Notes: generated by a model from the letters alone, not told the origin. 64,000 nucleotides of DNA from Vibrio fortis (GCF_000695685.1 NZ_JFFR01000001.1:1-64000), one strand, 5' to 3'; counted from the stretch's first letter, positions 1-10,972 are shown. Numbers and translations: made by a program.

Positions 1-300
1 TAATGTTGAATTGACTGTGCCGAATCTTACGATTCGAATTGGTCACTCAGTTCATTGAAATCAAGTTGAAACCGAAGTTTCTATTTTGATATTCATCAAC
101 GAGTGCCCACACAGATTGATAGGTTTAAATTGTTAAAGAGCTTTTCCTTTTTGAGCTTCGCTCAAATCGGACGGCCATTTTAGCGATTTAAGTTTTAGTG
201 TCAACCACTTTTTTCAAAACTTTTTTCAAGCGCTTAGCTTGGCTAATTTGGCTTGCTGATTCGTTGTGGTTTCTTGCGAAGCCATCCCGTGTCAGCGAGG
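1..300 (-). other. rRNA operon leader (5' end of an rrn transcript; 16S lies beyond the left edge)
   Basis: Read on the minus strand, this is the transcribed leader of an rRNA operon. It carries the antitermination element boxA (GCTCTTTAACAATTT, complement of 127-141), followed about 15 bases later by the CTGTGTGGGCACTCG block that also occurs in E. coli 16S leaders. The mature 16S gene should begin just left of base 1. Gene order yigZ-trkH-hemG-rrn matches E. coli rrnA, which supports the call. No part of mature rRNA is visible here. Confidence 0.88.
177..204 (-). promoter_or_regulatory. rrn P2 promoter
   Basis: On the minus strand a perfect -35 TTGACA (199-204) is separated by 16 bases from -10 TAAAAT (177-182). 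It lies about 120 bases downstream of P1 and just upstream of boxA, the usual position of the second tandem rRNA promoter. Confidence 0.82.
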
Positions 301-304
301 TTGC

Positions 305-375
305 ATTATAGAGATTGCGATCACATTGGCAAGCCCTTTTTTAAGTTTTTTTGCTTTTTTTAATTGTTCGATTAA
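305..375 (-). promoter_or_regulatory. rrn P1 promoter with UP element
   Basis: On the minus strand there is a -35 box TTGCCA (327-332), a 16-base spacer and a perfect -10 TATAAT (305-310), followed by a GC-containing discriminator. A-tract-rich sequence upstream of -35 (about 335-375) fits an UP element bound by the RNA polymerase alpha C-terminal domain. This arrangement is typical of growth-rate-regulated rRNA P1 promoters. Confidence 0.85.
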
Positions 376-411
376 AAAGAAAACAAAACGCCTCAAAAGT
401 AAGCTTTTCTC

Positions 412-939
412 TTATAGATTCTTGAGTTTTTCAGTGAATAAAGAGACTTTTTGCCAGTTGGTGTACTCAACTTCTTTGCTGGTATCCGTTTCACCACCAG
501 TCATCGTCATAATAAAGCGAATCATGGTTCTGTCGAAGAAGTTATATCTAGGGTAATAGAGAGCACCTGCGAAAACACCGATTAAAGAAGGTTGCCACGG
601 TGACTTCTTAAGGAATGTCTTTATATACGCACTGCCTTCTGGCGTATCTTTACCTTGGTCTTCTTTACGAGCGGTTAGGTTCACGCAGAAGAACGCCACT
701 TTATTCGATTGAAGTTGAGTAAGATTGCGCTCAATAAACTGGTACAGCTTTTTATTAAGATGACCATAACGAATAGAGGCACCAATCAGTACTTTGTCAT
801 ACTGAGCGAAATCTACGTCGCCAACGGTGTGCAGATCGCGAATGTCGCAATCAAACTCCGCCATCTCCTCTTTTATATAGTTAAGAATCTTCTTGGTCTG
901 CCCTTCTCGGCTTGAGTAAAGAAATAGTGCTTTTGCCAC
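412..939 (-). CDS. hemG: Menaquinone-dependent protoporphyrinogen IX dehydrogenase
   Basis: 175 aa, close to the 181 aa of E. coli HemG. The protein oxidises protoporphyrinogen IX to protoporphyrin IX in haem synthesis, passing electrons to the quinone pool at the inner membrane. It is a long-chain flavodoxin: the N-terminal stretch ALFLYSSREGQTKKIL (residues 4-19) is the FMN phosphate-binding loop, and GASIRYGHLNKKL (about 53-65) is typical of HemG. It is last in the yigZ-trkH-hemG run, 9 bases after trkH, and points at the rRNA promoters. I see no strong terminator between its stop and rrn P1. Confidence 0.93.
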   Translation of the reverse strand: MAKALFLYSSREGQTKKILNYIKEEMAEFDCDIRDLHTVGDVDFAQYDKVLIGASIRYGHLNKKLYQFIERNLTQLQSNKVAFFCVNLTARKEDQGKDTPEGSAYIKTFLKKSPWQPSLIGVFAGALYYPRYNFFDRTMIRFIMTMTGGETDTSKEVEYTNWQKVSLFTEKLKNL

Positions 940-948
940 AATGGTTCC

Positions 949-2406
949 TTAGCTACGCCAGAACGTAGGCGTTAATAGAATTAATAGAGTGAAGATCTCT
1001 AAACGTCCAAACAGCATAGAGACAATCAATACCCACTTTGCTTTATCGTTAACATCACCAAAGTGGACTGCTACTTCTCCTAGGCCTGGGCCCAGATTGT
1101 TCAATGTTGCCGCCACAGCAGAGAACGCACTCAGTTCATCCATACCCGTTGCAATCAGAGCCAACATACAAACCACGAACACCAGAGCATAAGCAGAAAA
1201 GAATCCCCATACCGCATCAACAACACGTTGAGGAAGTGCCGTACCACCAACCTTGATGGTGTAAACCGCACGTGGGTGAACCAAACGCTTCATTTCACGA
1301 GCGCCTTGCAGGGTCAGCAATAGAATACGGATAACTTTCATACCGCCACCAGTCGAACCTGCACACCCGCCTATAAAAGAAGAGAATAAAAGCAGTACTG
1401 GCAAGAACAGTGGCCATTCTGAAAAACCGGTTGTAGTAAAACCAGCAGTGGTTGAAATAGAGACCGTCTGGAATAGCGCTTGATCAAACGCATCATAATA
1501 AGAGTCGTAAGAGTGGTGATTCAGTAGTAATAAGAAGCAAACCAGAAACAACACCGCTTGAATAAAGATAAACGCACGAAACTCAGGATCTTTCCAATAG
1601 TACTTAGGGTGAACACCGCCCGAAGCAAATGCTGCAAAATGAAGAGAGTAGTTACACGCAGAGATAAGAAGGAATACAACCGTGATCATGTTAATCGCAG
1701 GGCTATTGAAATAACCCATACTGGCATCATGCGTCGAGAAGCCACCGATAGCTATAGTAGAGAAACTGTGGCTAATGGCATCAAAGAAGCTCATTCCCGC
1801 CAGCCAAAACGCTACCGCACAAGCAATAGTTAAACTTAAATAGATATACCAAAGTGCTTTTGCTGTTTCTGCAATCCTCGGGGTCATCTTACTGTCTTTA
1901 ACAGGACCTGGGATTTCCGCTCTATATAGCTGCATACCACCGATACCCAGTACCGGTAAGATCGCTACCGCGAGTACGATGATACCCATACCACCAAACC
2001 ACTGCAGGAACTGACGATAAAAAAGAATCGCTTTAGGTAAGTCATCCAGTCCAACAATAACAGTAGCACCGGTTGTGGTAAGAGCCGAGAAAGACTCGAA
2101 GAAGGCATCAGTAACCGAAACATTTGGGTTATCTGCTATTAAAAAAGGAAGTGCACCAGCACTGCCGATTACAGTCCAGAACAAAACCACAATAAGAAAG
2201 CCGTCTCTCGCCTTTAATTCATGCTTGTGGCGACGGTTTGGAAACCAGCAGGTAGCACCACAAAAAAGTAAAACAAAGAAGGTCGTAACAAAAGGAACAC
2301 CAGCACCATCTCGATAGATCAATGCCACCAGCGCGGGTGCAAGCATTGAGACACTAAAGAGTGCTAATAATAATCCGACGATTCGAATAATTGAGCGAAA
2401 TTGCAT
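949..2406 (-). CDS. trkH: Trk system potassium uptake protein TrkH
   Basis: 485 aa, the usual TrkH length (E. coli 483). It is the inner-membrane channel subunit that takes up K+ and works with the NAD/ATP-binding ring protein TrkA, whose gene is not in this window. The sequence is strongly hydrophobic with many membrane spans and repeated pore-type segments such as SALTTTGATVI and SISTTAGFTTTGF, plus the GGCAGSTGGGMKV segment, which fit the four-fold selectivity-filter design of the SKT family. It sits 34 bases after yigZ and 9 bases before hemG, probably one transcript. Confidence 0.95.
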   Translation of the reverse strand: MQFRSIIRIVGLLLALFSVSMLAPALVALIYRDGAGVPFVTTFFVLLFCGATCWFPNRRHKHELKARDGFLIVVLFWTVIGSAGALPFLIADNPNVSVTDAFFESFSALTTTGATVIVGLDDLPKAILFYRQFLQWFGGMGIIVLAVAILPVLGIGGMQLYRAEIPGPVKDSKMTPRIAETAKALWYIYLSLTIACAVAFWLAGMSFFDAISHSFSTIAIGGFSTHDASMGYFNSPAINMITVVFLLISACNYSLHFAAFASGGVHPKYYWKDPEFRAFIFIQAVLFLVCFLLLLNHHSYDSYYDAFDQALFQTVSISTTAGFTTTGFSEWPLFLPVLLLFSSFIGGCAGSTGGGMKVIRILLLTLQGAREMKRLVHPRAVYTIKVGGTALPQRVVDAVWGFFSAYALVFVVCMLALIATGMDELSAFSAVAATLNNLGPGLGEVAVHFGDVNDKAKWVLIVSMLFGRLEIFTLLILLTPTFWRS

Positions 2407-2440
2407 GAGCTAATGAACGAAGCGAAAGGCTTCACACTTC

Positions 2441-3064
2441 CTAGTTATCTTTTACTTGAGTGACCAGTGCCTTGGCACCGCTTTTATTGATCATGGTTTG
2501 AGTGAAGGCTTCGACCTGAAGCAGCTCAATCTCTATGACCATTGTGACCTGAACGCCATAATCCGCTTCAACCTCTACCGCCTGATATTGCGACATGATT
2601 GATTGGGCGATCGGCATAAACCCATAGTCTAACTCTAGGCGCAATTTTGTGGTTATTTTTTTCTCGATAGTTTGAAGCAGCTTAAGCGCTTGTTGCACAC
2701 CACCGCCGTACGCCTTTACTAAACCACCTGTACCGAGCTTAATTCCACCCGAATAACGAGTCACCACGGCCGTCAGTTCCCCCACTCCAGAACCAGACAG
2801 TTGAGCCAATATTGGTTTACCCGCCGTTCCTGATGGTTCACCGTCATCACTGAAGCCCCACTTCATCGAGTCTTCTGGTCGCCCAGCAACAAATCCCCAG
2901 CAATTGTGTCTTGCTTCGCTATGCTCTTGTTTTATCTGATCAACAAACTGCTTAGCCGCCTCAATACTCGGTGTATGAGCAAGGTGGGTAATGAAGACAC
3001 TTTTCTTAATTTCTTCTTCAAAAACAGCCGAAGCAGCCGGGATTAAATATGGTTGGTCATTCAT
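2441..3064 (-). CDS. yigZ: YigZ/IMPACT family protein
   Basis: 207 aa from the ATG at 3064. The open frame extends 13 codons further upstream, but MNDQPYLIPA is the likely N-terminus by family comparison. YigZ belongs to the IMPACT (UPF0029) family with a C-terminal DUF1949-type domain; its bacterial role is not firmly known, and the eukaryotic relative regulates the kinase GCN2. Family motifs are visible: FSDDGEPSGTAGKPIL (about residues 71-86) and VVTRYSGGIKLGTGGL (about 100-115). First gene of a minus-strand run with trkH and hemG, divergent from fadBA. Confidence 0.9.
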   Translation of the reverse strand: MNDQPYLIPAASAVFEEEIKKSVFITHLAHTPSIEAAKQFVDQIKQEHSEARHNCWGFVAGRPEDSMKWGFSDDGEPSGTAGKPILAQLSGSGVGELTAVVTRYSGGIKLGTGGLVKAYGGGVQQALKLLQTIEKKITTKLRLELDYGFMPIAQSIMSQYQAVEVEADYGVQVTMVIEIELLQVEAFTQTMINKSGAKALVTQVKDN

Positions 3065-3204
3065 ATCATTTACTTTAGCGATCAGGGCGGCAAAGTGTAT
3101 CACGGGTGAATAATAAGGGTTAGCGGATCTGTGCTAACGCACAATGTTAAACAATTGTTTAAAAAATGTATTGAAATTAGCCAGTGGTGGGTACAGACTA
3201 AAGA

Positions 3205-3231
3205 AACTGGTCTTACCAGGTATTCTATACT
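3205..3231 (+). promoter_or_regulatory. fadBA promoter with FadR-type operator
   Basis: The 17-mer AACTGGTCTTACCAGGT at 3205-3221 matches the FadR operator consensus (AACTGGTCNGACCAGTT) at all but two defined positions. A -10 box TATACT follows at 3226-3231, so the site covers the -35/spacer region. A FadR-acyl-CoA switch repressing fadBA in the absence of long-chain fatty acids is established in E. coli; here it is inferred from the site and the adjacent genes. Confidence 0.82.
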
Positions 3232-3291
3232 TAAAGAAAGATAACAAAATTCTCTCAAACAATCGTCGATTGTATGTCATGGAGATAGACA

Positions 3292-6653
<3,362 letters not shown>

Positions 6654-6710
6654 TCTAGAGTAACTCTAAGTTAAGAGACCAATTAATTGTCGTTAGTAGG
6701 GTAACGATAG

Positions 6711-6746
6711 AAGTGCAGCCTTAGTCTCTAAGGCTGCACTTTTTTA
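6711..6746 (+). terminator. Rho-independent terminator of fadBA
   Basis: Long perfect stem AAGTGCAGCCTTAG / CTAAGGCTGCACTT with a short TCT loop and a T6 run. It lies 57 bases after the fadA stop. Confidence 0.9.
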
Positions 6747-6778
6747 TCTGCCGACTTACCGATATCACAAAACTAGAA

Positions 6779-6797
6779 CTATGCATGTGATGCATAG
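6779..6797. promoter_or_regulatory. 19-bp perfect palindrome upstream of acuI
   Basis: CTATGCAT-GTG-ATGCATAG: two perfect 8-base arms around a 3-base centre. It lies just upstream of a possible -35 TTGACG (6806-6811) for acuI. The geometry suits a dimeric repressor or activator site, but I do not recognise the regulator. Confidence 0.5.
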
Positions 6798-6884
6798 ATT
6801 CAATGTTGACGTTTCATTATTTTTTCTTCAGTTATTCAACTACAGTTATCTCAGTTTCCTAATATTCCTCCAGTGGAGAGCACC

Positions 6885-7865
6885 ATGTTTAAAGCACTTG
6901 TACTAAACCAAGAAGACAAAAAAACGATTGCCAGCGTTTCTCAAATCGACGAGTCACAACTTCCAGAAGGCAACGTTAAAATTGATGTGAACTACTCATC
7001 TTTAAACTACAAAGATGGTCTAGCGATCACTGGTAAAGGGCGTATTGTTCGTAACTTCCCTATGGTACCGGGTATTGACCTTTCAGGTGTGGTTTCTCAA
7101 TCAGACGACCCTCGTTACAAAGCGGGCGACGAAGTGGTACTGACTGGTTGGGGTGTTGGTGAAGGTCACTGGGGTGGCATGGCTGAAAAAGCGAGCCTAA
7201 ACGGTGACTGGTTGGTACCAATGCCAAAAGGCCTAGACGCTAAAAAAGTGATGGCGATTGGTACTGCAGGTTTCACCGCAATGTTATGTGTTCAAGCTAT
7301 CGTTGATGCAGGTGTAAAACCAGAAGACGGCGAGATTCTAGTAACGGGTTCAAGCGGTGGTGTAGGCAGTGTGTCTATCACTCTACTTAACCAACTGGGC
7401 TACAAAGTAGCAGCAGTAACAGGCCGTGCATCTGAAAACGGTGAGCTACTTAAATCTCTAGGTGCATCGCGCATTGTTGAGCGTGCAGAGCTAGAAGAGC
7501 CAGCAAAACCACTAGAAAAACAGCTGTGGGCTGGTGCTATCGATACAGTAGGCAGCAAAGTTCTAGCAAAAGTACTGGCACAGATCGATTACAACGGCGT
7601 TGTCGCGGCATGTGGCCTAGCAGGCGGCTTCGACCTACCAACAACGGTAATGCCATTCATCCTGCGTAATGTGCGTCTACAGGGTGTGGATTCAGTCATG
7701 TGTCCACGTGAGAAACGTATCAAGGCGTGGGAACAGCTAGCTGAACTACTTCCAGAGTCGTTCTACCAGCAAGCAACTAAAGAAGTGGCACTGGATGATG
7801 CGATCCAAGCTGCTGAAGACATTACTAACGGCCAAATCACTGGTCGCGTTGTCATCAAGCTATAA
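6885..7865 (+). CDS. acuI: Acrylyl-CoA reductase AcuI/YhdH family (NADPH, MDR superfamily)
   Basis: 326 aa from the ATG at 6885, which has GGAG (6875-6878) at good spacing; a GTG at 6873 in the same frame overlaps that site and is unlikely to be the start. Zinc-free medium-chain dehydrogenase/reductase of the AcuI/YhdH group that reduces toxic acryloyl-CoA to propionyl-CoA, relevant in marine bacteria that meet DMSP-derived acrylate. The nucleotide-binding segment VTGSSGGVGSVSITLL (about residues 152-167) and NYSSLNYKDGLA near the N-terminus are typical. Single-gene unit with terminator at 7907-7935. Substrate is inferred from the family. Confidence 0.88.
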   Translation: MFKALVLNQEDKKTIASVSQIDESQLPEGNVKIDVNYSSLNYKDGLAITGKGRIVRNFPMVPGIDLSGVVSQSDDPRYKAGDEVVLTGWGVGEGHWGGMAEKASLNGDWLVPMPKGLDAKKVMAIGTAGFTAMLCVQAIVDAGVKPEDGEILVTGSSGGVGSVSITLLNQLGYKVAAVTGRASENGELLKSLGASRIVERAELEEPAKPLEKQLWAGAIDTVGSKVLAKVLAQIDYNGVVAACGLAGGFDLPTTVMPFILRNVRLQGVDSVMCPREKRIKAWEQLAELLPESFYQQATKEVALDDAIQAAEDITNGQITGRVVIKL

Positions 7866-7906
7866 CTTTAAGCACTCGAAGCTATAGAGCTTCAAGCAAC
7901 AAATAC

Positions 7907-7935
7907 AAAGGGCTGAGTTTACTCAGCCCTTTTTC
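7907..7935. terminator. Bidirectional terminator between acuI and the LysR gene
   Basis: Stem AAAGGGCTGAG / CTCAGCCCTTT with T5 on the plus strand and an A-run giving U's on the other strand. It sits between convergent genes and can serve both. Confidence 0.85.
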
Positions 7936-7941
7936 ATTCCG

Positions 7942-8910
7942 TTAACCTAGCCCAACATCAGCAATCCGCTTCTGAATCAACTCGCCACACTCCTCTTTCA
8001 CCACTCGTCTCAGCCATTGCTGAGAAGCTGACGAATCGCAACGCGAATGCCAAATCAGTGAATAATCAAACGGCATAAACTCGAATGGTAGTGGTTTAAC
8101 AACGAGGTCGTAGCGCTCTGCCACCAAATACGCGAGGTCGGCAGGTACCGTGATCACAAGAGGCATTCTATCGACGATCGCTAAAGCCGCCTCTAAGTGG
8201 TAGGCACGCAACACCATCCTTCTTGGCGGTTGATTGGCTAATGCATTATCAAGCAAGGCTTTTACTCCATCACTGATAGCAATCATCGCATGAGGCAGTG
8301 ATACATAATCATTGAGGCTTAACGCGCTATCCGCCAGAGGGTGATTTTTAGAAAGCAGGCACGATACCCCAACAGGTCCTAATACCTGCTGATGCAGTGG
8401 TACAACTGGGCCTGTTGGTCGGCATATCGCCATATCAACCCGCTCGGTACTCAACTGTTTAAATAGATTCTCATGCTGAAGCGGTGCGAACTCTAACGAG
8501 ATGTTTGGTGCTTGCTCATAGATCTTAGGCAGCGCATACGGAAGGATGGTTTGCATCGCGTAATCTGTAGTCGCGATCAGGAAGCGTTCCGTGCAGTAGT
8601 ATGGGTCAAAGTCACTCGGGCTTAACAGCTGGCGAAATGACTCTAACGGCTGATCAATGCGCTGGCTAATTTCGAGTGCTCTCTTGGTCGGCAGTAGACG
8701 CTGCCCCTGACGAGTAAAGAGGGGATCATTAAGGAGTTCGCGAAGTCGCCCCAATACACGGCTGGTCGCAGACTGGCTGAGATTCAAACGCAAAGCGGCT
8801 TGACTCACGCTGCCCTCTTCGATCAAGACTTTAAGAGCAACCAACAGATTTAAATCTCGACGATAGATGTCTTCTAGTTCCACACGCTTACCTAATGAGC
8901 TTGTTAACAA
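7942..8910 (-). CDS. LysR-family transcriptional regulator
   Basis: 322 aa, standard LTTR length. The N-terminal helix-turn-helix is clear: GSVSQAALRLNLSQSATSR (about residues 33-51), followed by the linker helix LGRLRELLNDPLF. The rest is a periplasmic-binding-protein-like effector domain. It is convergent with acuI, with only a terminator between them, and its target genes are not evident. I cannot assign a specific member of the family. The terminator of the next minus-strand gene (8949-8974) lies just upstream of its start. Confidence 0.85.
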   Translation of the reverse strand: MLTSSLGKRVELEDIYRRDLNLLVALKVLIEEGSVSQAALRLNLSQSATSRVLGRLRELLNDPLFTRQGQRLLPTKRALEISQRIDQPLESFRQLLSPSDFDPYYCTERFLIATTDYAMQTILPYALPKIYEQAPNISLEFAPLQHENLFKQLSTERVDMAICRPTGPVVPLHQQVLGPVGVSCLLSKNHPLADSALSLNDYVSLPHAMIAISDGVKALLDNALANQPPRRMVLRAYHLEAALAIVDRMPLVITVPADLAYLVAERYDLVVKPLPFEFMPFDYSLIWHSRCDSSASQQWLRRVVKEECGELIQKRIADVGLG

Positions 8911-8948
8911 TCAATTTTGATGATTAATGTTTATAGCATGCTTTAGAT

Positions 8949-8975
8949 AAAAAAAATCCCGCAATTACGCGGGGA
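8949..8975 (-). terminator. Terminator of the 60-aa membrane protein gene
   Basis: On the minus strand the stem CCCGC / GCGGG (loop GTAATT) is followed by a run of eight T's. It lies about 80 bases downstream of the small gene's stop and upstream of the LysR gene start, separating the two transcripts. Confidence 0.8.
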
Positions 8976-9055
8976 AGCCCAAGAAAATTTGGGGATAGTG
9001 TCGGAATGTGTCGTATCGGAAAAACGTTTTGTACTTAGGTTAAATATCTTACGAT

Positions 9056-9241
9056 TTAATGTTCCTGCTCTTCTGGCAAGCCACGCCAGCGTCGCATTTC
9101 AACCCAAATACCAATAATTGTTGCTGCTATGCCAAAGATTGGCATTAACGAGGCCTCTGCTGGTGTGCGTAACACTAACGCGCAAAAAGAGATAAAGCAG
9201 AGAACCGAATATATGGTTAATCTATCAAGTGCTGTCAACAT
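9056..9241 (-). CDS. Small two-helix membrane protein, unknown function
   Basis: 61 aa from the ATG at 9241, chosen because AAGGAG stands 5 bases before it; a GTG two codons upstream overlaps that Shine-Dalgarno. Two hydrophobic helices (about residues 8-25 and 33-48) are followed by a charged tail, WVEMRRWRGLPEEQEH. I do not recognise the family. It is divergent from tusA, has its own terminator, and resembles in layout the 83-aa protein on the other side of tusA. Confidence 0.75.
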   Translation of the reverse strand: MLTALDRLTIYSVLCFISFCALVLRTPAEASLMPIFGIAATIIGIWVEMRRWRGLPEEQEH

Positions 9242-9389
9242 CGCCACTCCTTAGCTAGTTGTCATTTGTTTAAGTTGTTACCAACTTGTTAAATAATTTA
9301 TAGTAAATAATTCTGTTTGCCAAGCACTTATTGCATATTTTTTCTGCAGACGTATTATTCCCCTCGTTATACAGAAAGAGACACCTATC

Positions 9390-9641
9390 ATGACATTCAA
9401 TCCTGAGCTGGCCACACACACTTTAGAAGCACAAGGGCTACGCTGCCCAGAACCGGTAATGATGGTCAGGAAGACAATTCGAAACATGCAGGATGGCGAT
9501 GTATTACTGGTAACGGCAGACGATCCATCAACCACACGCGACATCCCAAGTTTCTGTCGATTTATGGATCATCAACTTGTAGGACAGAACACGGATTCTG
9601 TGCCATACCAGTACTTAATCAAGAAAGGCCTTGAAGCCTAA
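9390..9641 (+). CDS. tusA: Sulfurtransferase TusA
   Basis: 83 aa (E. coli TusA 81). Small cytoplasmic sulfur carrier that takes persulfide sulfur from IscS and passes it to TusBCD-E for the 2-thiouridine modification of tRNA wobble positions. The active cysteine is C19 in the family motif GLRCPEPV (residues 16-23), at the same number as in E. coli. Monocistronic, followed by a strong terminator shared with the convergent gene. Confidence 0.95.
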   Translation: MTFNPELATHTLEAQGLRCPEPVMMVRKTIRNMQDGDVLLVTADDPSTTRDIPSFCRFMDHQLVGQNTDSVPYQYLIKKGLEA

Positions 9642-9661
9642 GAAAGATTTGTTTCAGACGT

Positions 9662-9690
9662 AAAAAAGCCGCTCAGTGAGCGGCTTTTTG
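9662..9690. terminator. Bidirectional terminator between tusA and the convergent small gene
   Basis: Stem AAAAAGCCGCTCA / TGAGCGGCTTTTT, almost perfect, with U-runs on both strands. It sits between the stops of tusA (9641) and the minus-strand gene ending at 9691. Confidence 0.92.
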
Positions 9691-9942
9691 TTATTCGCTA
9701 TCTCGACTGCGTTGCTGCAGATTGTCGAGTTGGTGTTGAATTGAGCGTAGTTCTTTACGCATAGGGATAATATGGGCGACTCGAATCCAAGCCTCAACGG
9801 CGAGTCCGGTCATGATCATTGCACCTGCCACCATCGGCAACCACATGTCAGTTAATACCATCCCCAATAGAGTTAATGCCAAGCCAAAAGTAAACAGGTA
9901 GCTTTGGCTTTGTGGAGTGATTCCCATATAACGCGTCAACAT
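9691..9942 (-). CDS. Small membrane protein with C-terminal amphipathic/coiled tail, unknown function
   Basis: 83 aa from the ATG at 9942, preceded by GAGGG at 7 bases; another ATG two codons upstream (9948) is too close to that site. Two hydrophobic segments (about residues 14-30 and 34-51) precede a charged, heptad-like tail (MRKELRSIQHQLDNLQQR) that may form a coiled coil. Function unknown. It shares the tusA terminator, and its layout echoes the small protein encoded at 9056-9241. Confidence 0.75.
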   Translation of the reverse strand: MLTRYMGITPQSQSYLFTFGLALTLLGMVLTDMWLPMVAGAMIMTGLAVEAWIRVAHIIPMRKELRSIQHQLDNLQQRSRDSE

Positions 9943-10114
9943 AATCATGCCCTCGTGTTCTCAACTCACAACATTAAAATATCATGACAATTGTGACAGT
10001 GATATGTCAGTCGGCGGTACTCACACCACCTCTCTGTTAGATTTTGAACTGCAACACAGAATGCAGATCGCAGCGCAAAAATTGGCACGCTTATAATTAT
10101 AGATTGATAGATAT

Positions 10115-10152
10115 GGCGATAGATTTCCCAGAACAACGAGGGACCTATCGCC
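10115..10152. repeat. Hairpin downstream of mneA
   Basis: Perfect 8-base arms GGCGATAG (10115-10122) and CTATCGCC (10145-10152) around a 22-base loop. It begins about 10 bases past the mneA stop. No clear U-run follows on the minus strand, so it may be a 3'-end stabilising structure rather than a classical terminator. The rest of 9949-10161 shows no gene. Confidence 0.45.
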
Positions 10153-10161
10153 GAAAAATCA

Positions 10162-10716
10162 TTAGTAGATTGCAGCAGCAATAGCTAAGCCAACAAACAG
10201 CAGAGCGGTGATCTTGCGAATCAACGCCAGTGGCATCTTATCGGCTGACAATTTACCGATCACCACTACAGGCACGTTGGCTAATAACATACCAATCGTG
10301 GTACCCAAGATAACCCACAGCAGCGCATCAGCATACTGAGCCCCTAGGATAGAAGTGGCTATCTGAGTCTTATCACCAATTTCAGCAATGAAGAACGCAA
10401 TAAAGCTTGCGACAAACGGACCACGGCTGGAGATCTCCTCATCGTCATCAAGCTTATCTGGGATCAGAATCCAACCCGCCATCGCCAAAAAGCTCACCAC
10501 CACAACCCATTTGAGGACTTCTGGTGATAAGTAATCGGATACAACAACACCTAACCAAGCCGCTAGGGCATGATTGGCAATAGTGGCAAAGAAGATTGCA
10601 GCAATAATCGGTATCGGCTTGCGATAACGGCTGGCTAACAGAAGAGAGAGTAACTGTGTCTTATCACCGATCTCGGCCAAGGCAACAGTTGTAATAGAGA
10701 TTGCTAAAACGCTCAC
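10162..10716 (-). CDS. mneA: Manganese exporter MneA (UPF0016/GDT1/TMEM165 family)
   Basis: 184 aa inner-membrane protein with two homologous halves, each carrying the family signature EIGDKTQ (residues 15-21 and 112-118), where acidic residues bind the transported metal. The Vibrio cholerae member MneA exports Mn2+. The start is a GTG (10716) that gives the conserved N-terminus MSVLAISITT. A four-codon ORF (ATG at 10727) ends in a TGA overlapping this GTG. The mn-sensing yybP-ykoY riboswitch directly upstream supports a manganese role. Confidence 0.9.
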   Translation of the reverse strand: MSVLAISITTVALAEIGDKTQLLSLLLASRYRKPIPIIAAIFFATIANHALAAWLGVVVSDYLSPEVLKWVVVVSFLAMAGWILIPDKLDDDEEISSRGPFVASFIAFFIAEIGDKTQIATSILGAQYADALLWVILGTTIGMLLANVPVVVIGKLSADKMPLALIRKITALLFVGLAIAAAIY

Positions 10717-10739
10717 GACATGCTCATTTGGGGCGGGAT

Positions 10740-10936
10740 TATTATTTTAACCGTAGACAAACCTCGCGCCCCACCCCGGTTCACGATGTTTGTCTAAGGT
10801 CTTGCTAAACGAAGTCGACTTATGTGTTGTTGTGGTCGATTGTCGTCTCGAACGCCATGATGATTTTGCATCAATTATGTTGACGAACGAACCTATTATC
10901 CCAGTGTTGATAAATAGGTAAGCTACTCCCCAAAGA
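10740..10936 (-). ncRNA. yybP-ykoY family manganese riboswitch in the mneA leader
   Basis: On the minus strand the leader shows the family's conserved blocks in order: GGGGAGTAGC (complement of 10922-10931), GTCAACATAA (complement of about 10875-10884) and GCAAGACCTTA near 10796-10807. The same blocks occur in the E. coli mntP leader. Downstream, TAGACAAAC / GTTTGTCTA (10755-10763 and 10789-10797) forms a 9-bp stem, and GGGGCG can pair with CGCCCC just ahead of the start codon. Mn2+ binding turning on the exporter is known for this class; the switching mode here is inferred. Confidence 0.88.
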
Positions 10937-10943
10937 CGGCGTG

Positions 10944-10972
10944 ATTTTAGCGAGCCCCCTCCTCTAAAACAA
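10944..10972 (-). promoter_or_regulatory. mneA/riboswitch promoter
   Basis: On the minus strand -35 TTGTTT (10967-10972), a 17-base spacer and -10 TAAAAT (10944-10949). This would start transcription near 10937, exactly at the 5' edge of the riboswitch. The remainder to glyQ (10973-11152) is AT-rich and holds no gene; TATACT near 11099 may be the glyQ -10 box. Confidence 0.65.

Noticed and set aside
266..556. Plus-strand ORF of 96 codons at the left edge
   Set aside because: It lies antisense to the rrn promoters and hemG, and its composition reflects A/T tracts; no ribosome site and no recognisable protein.
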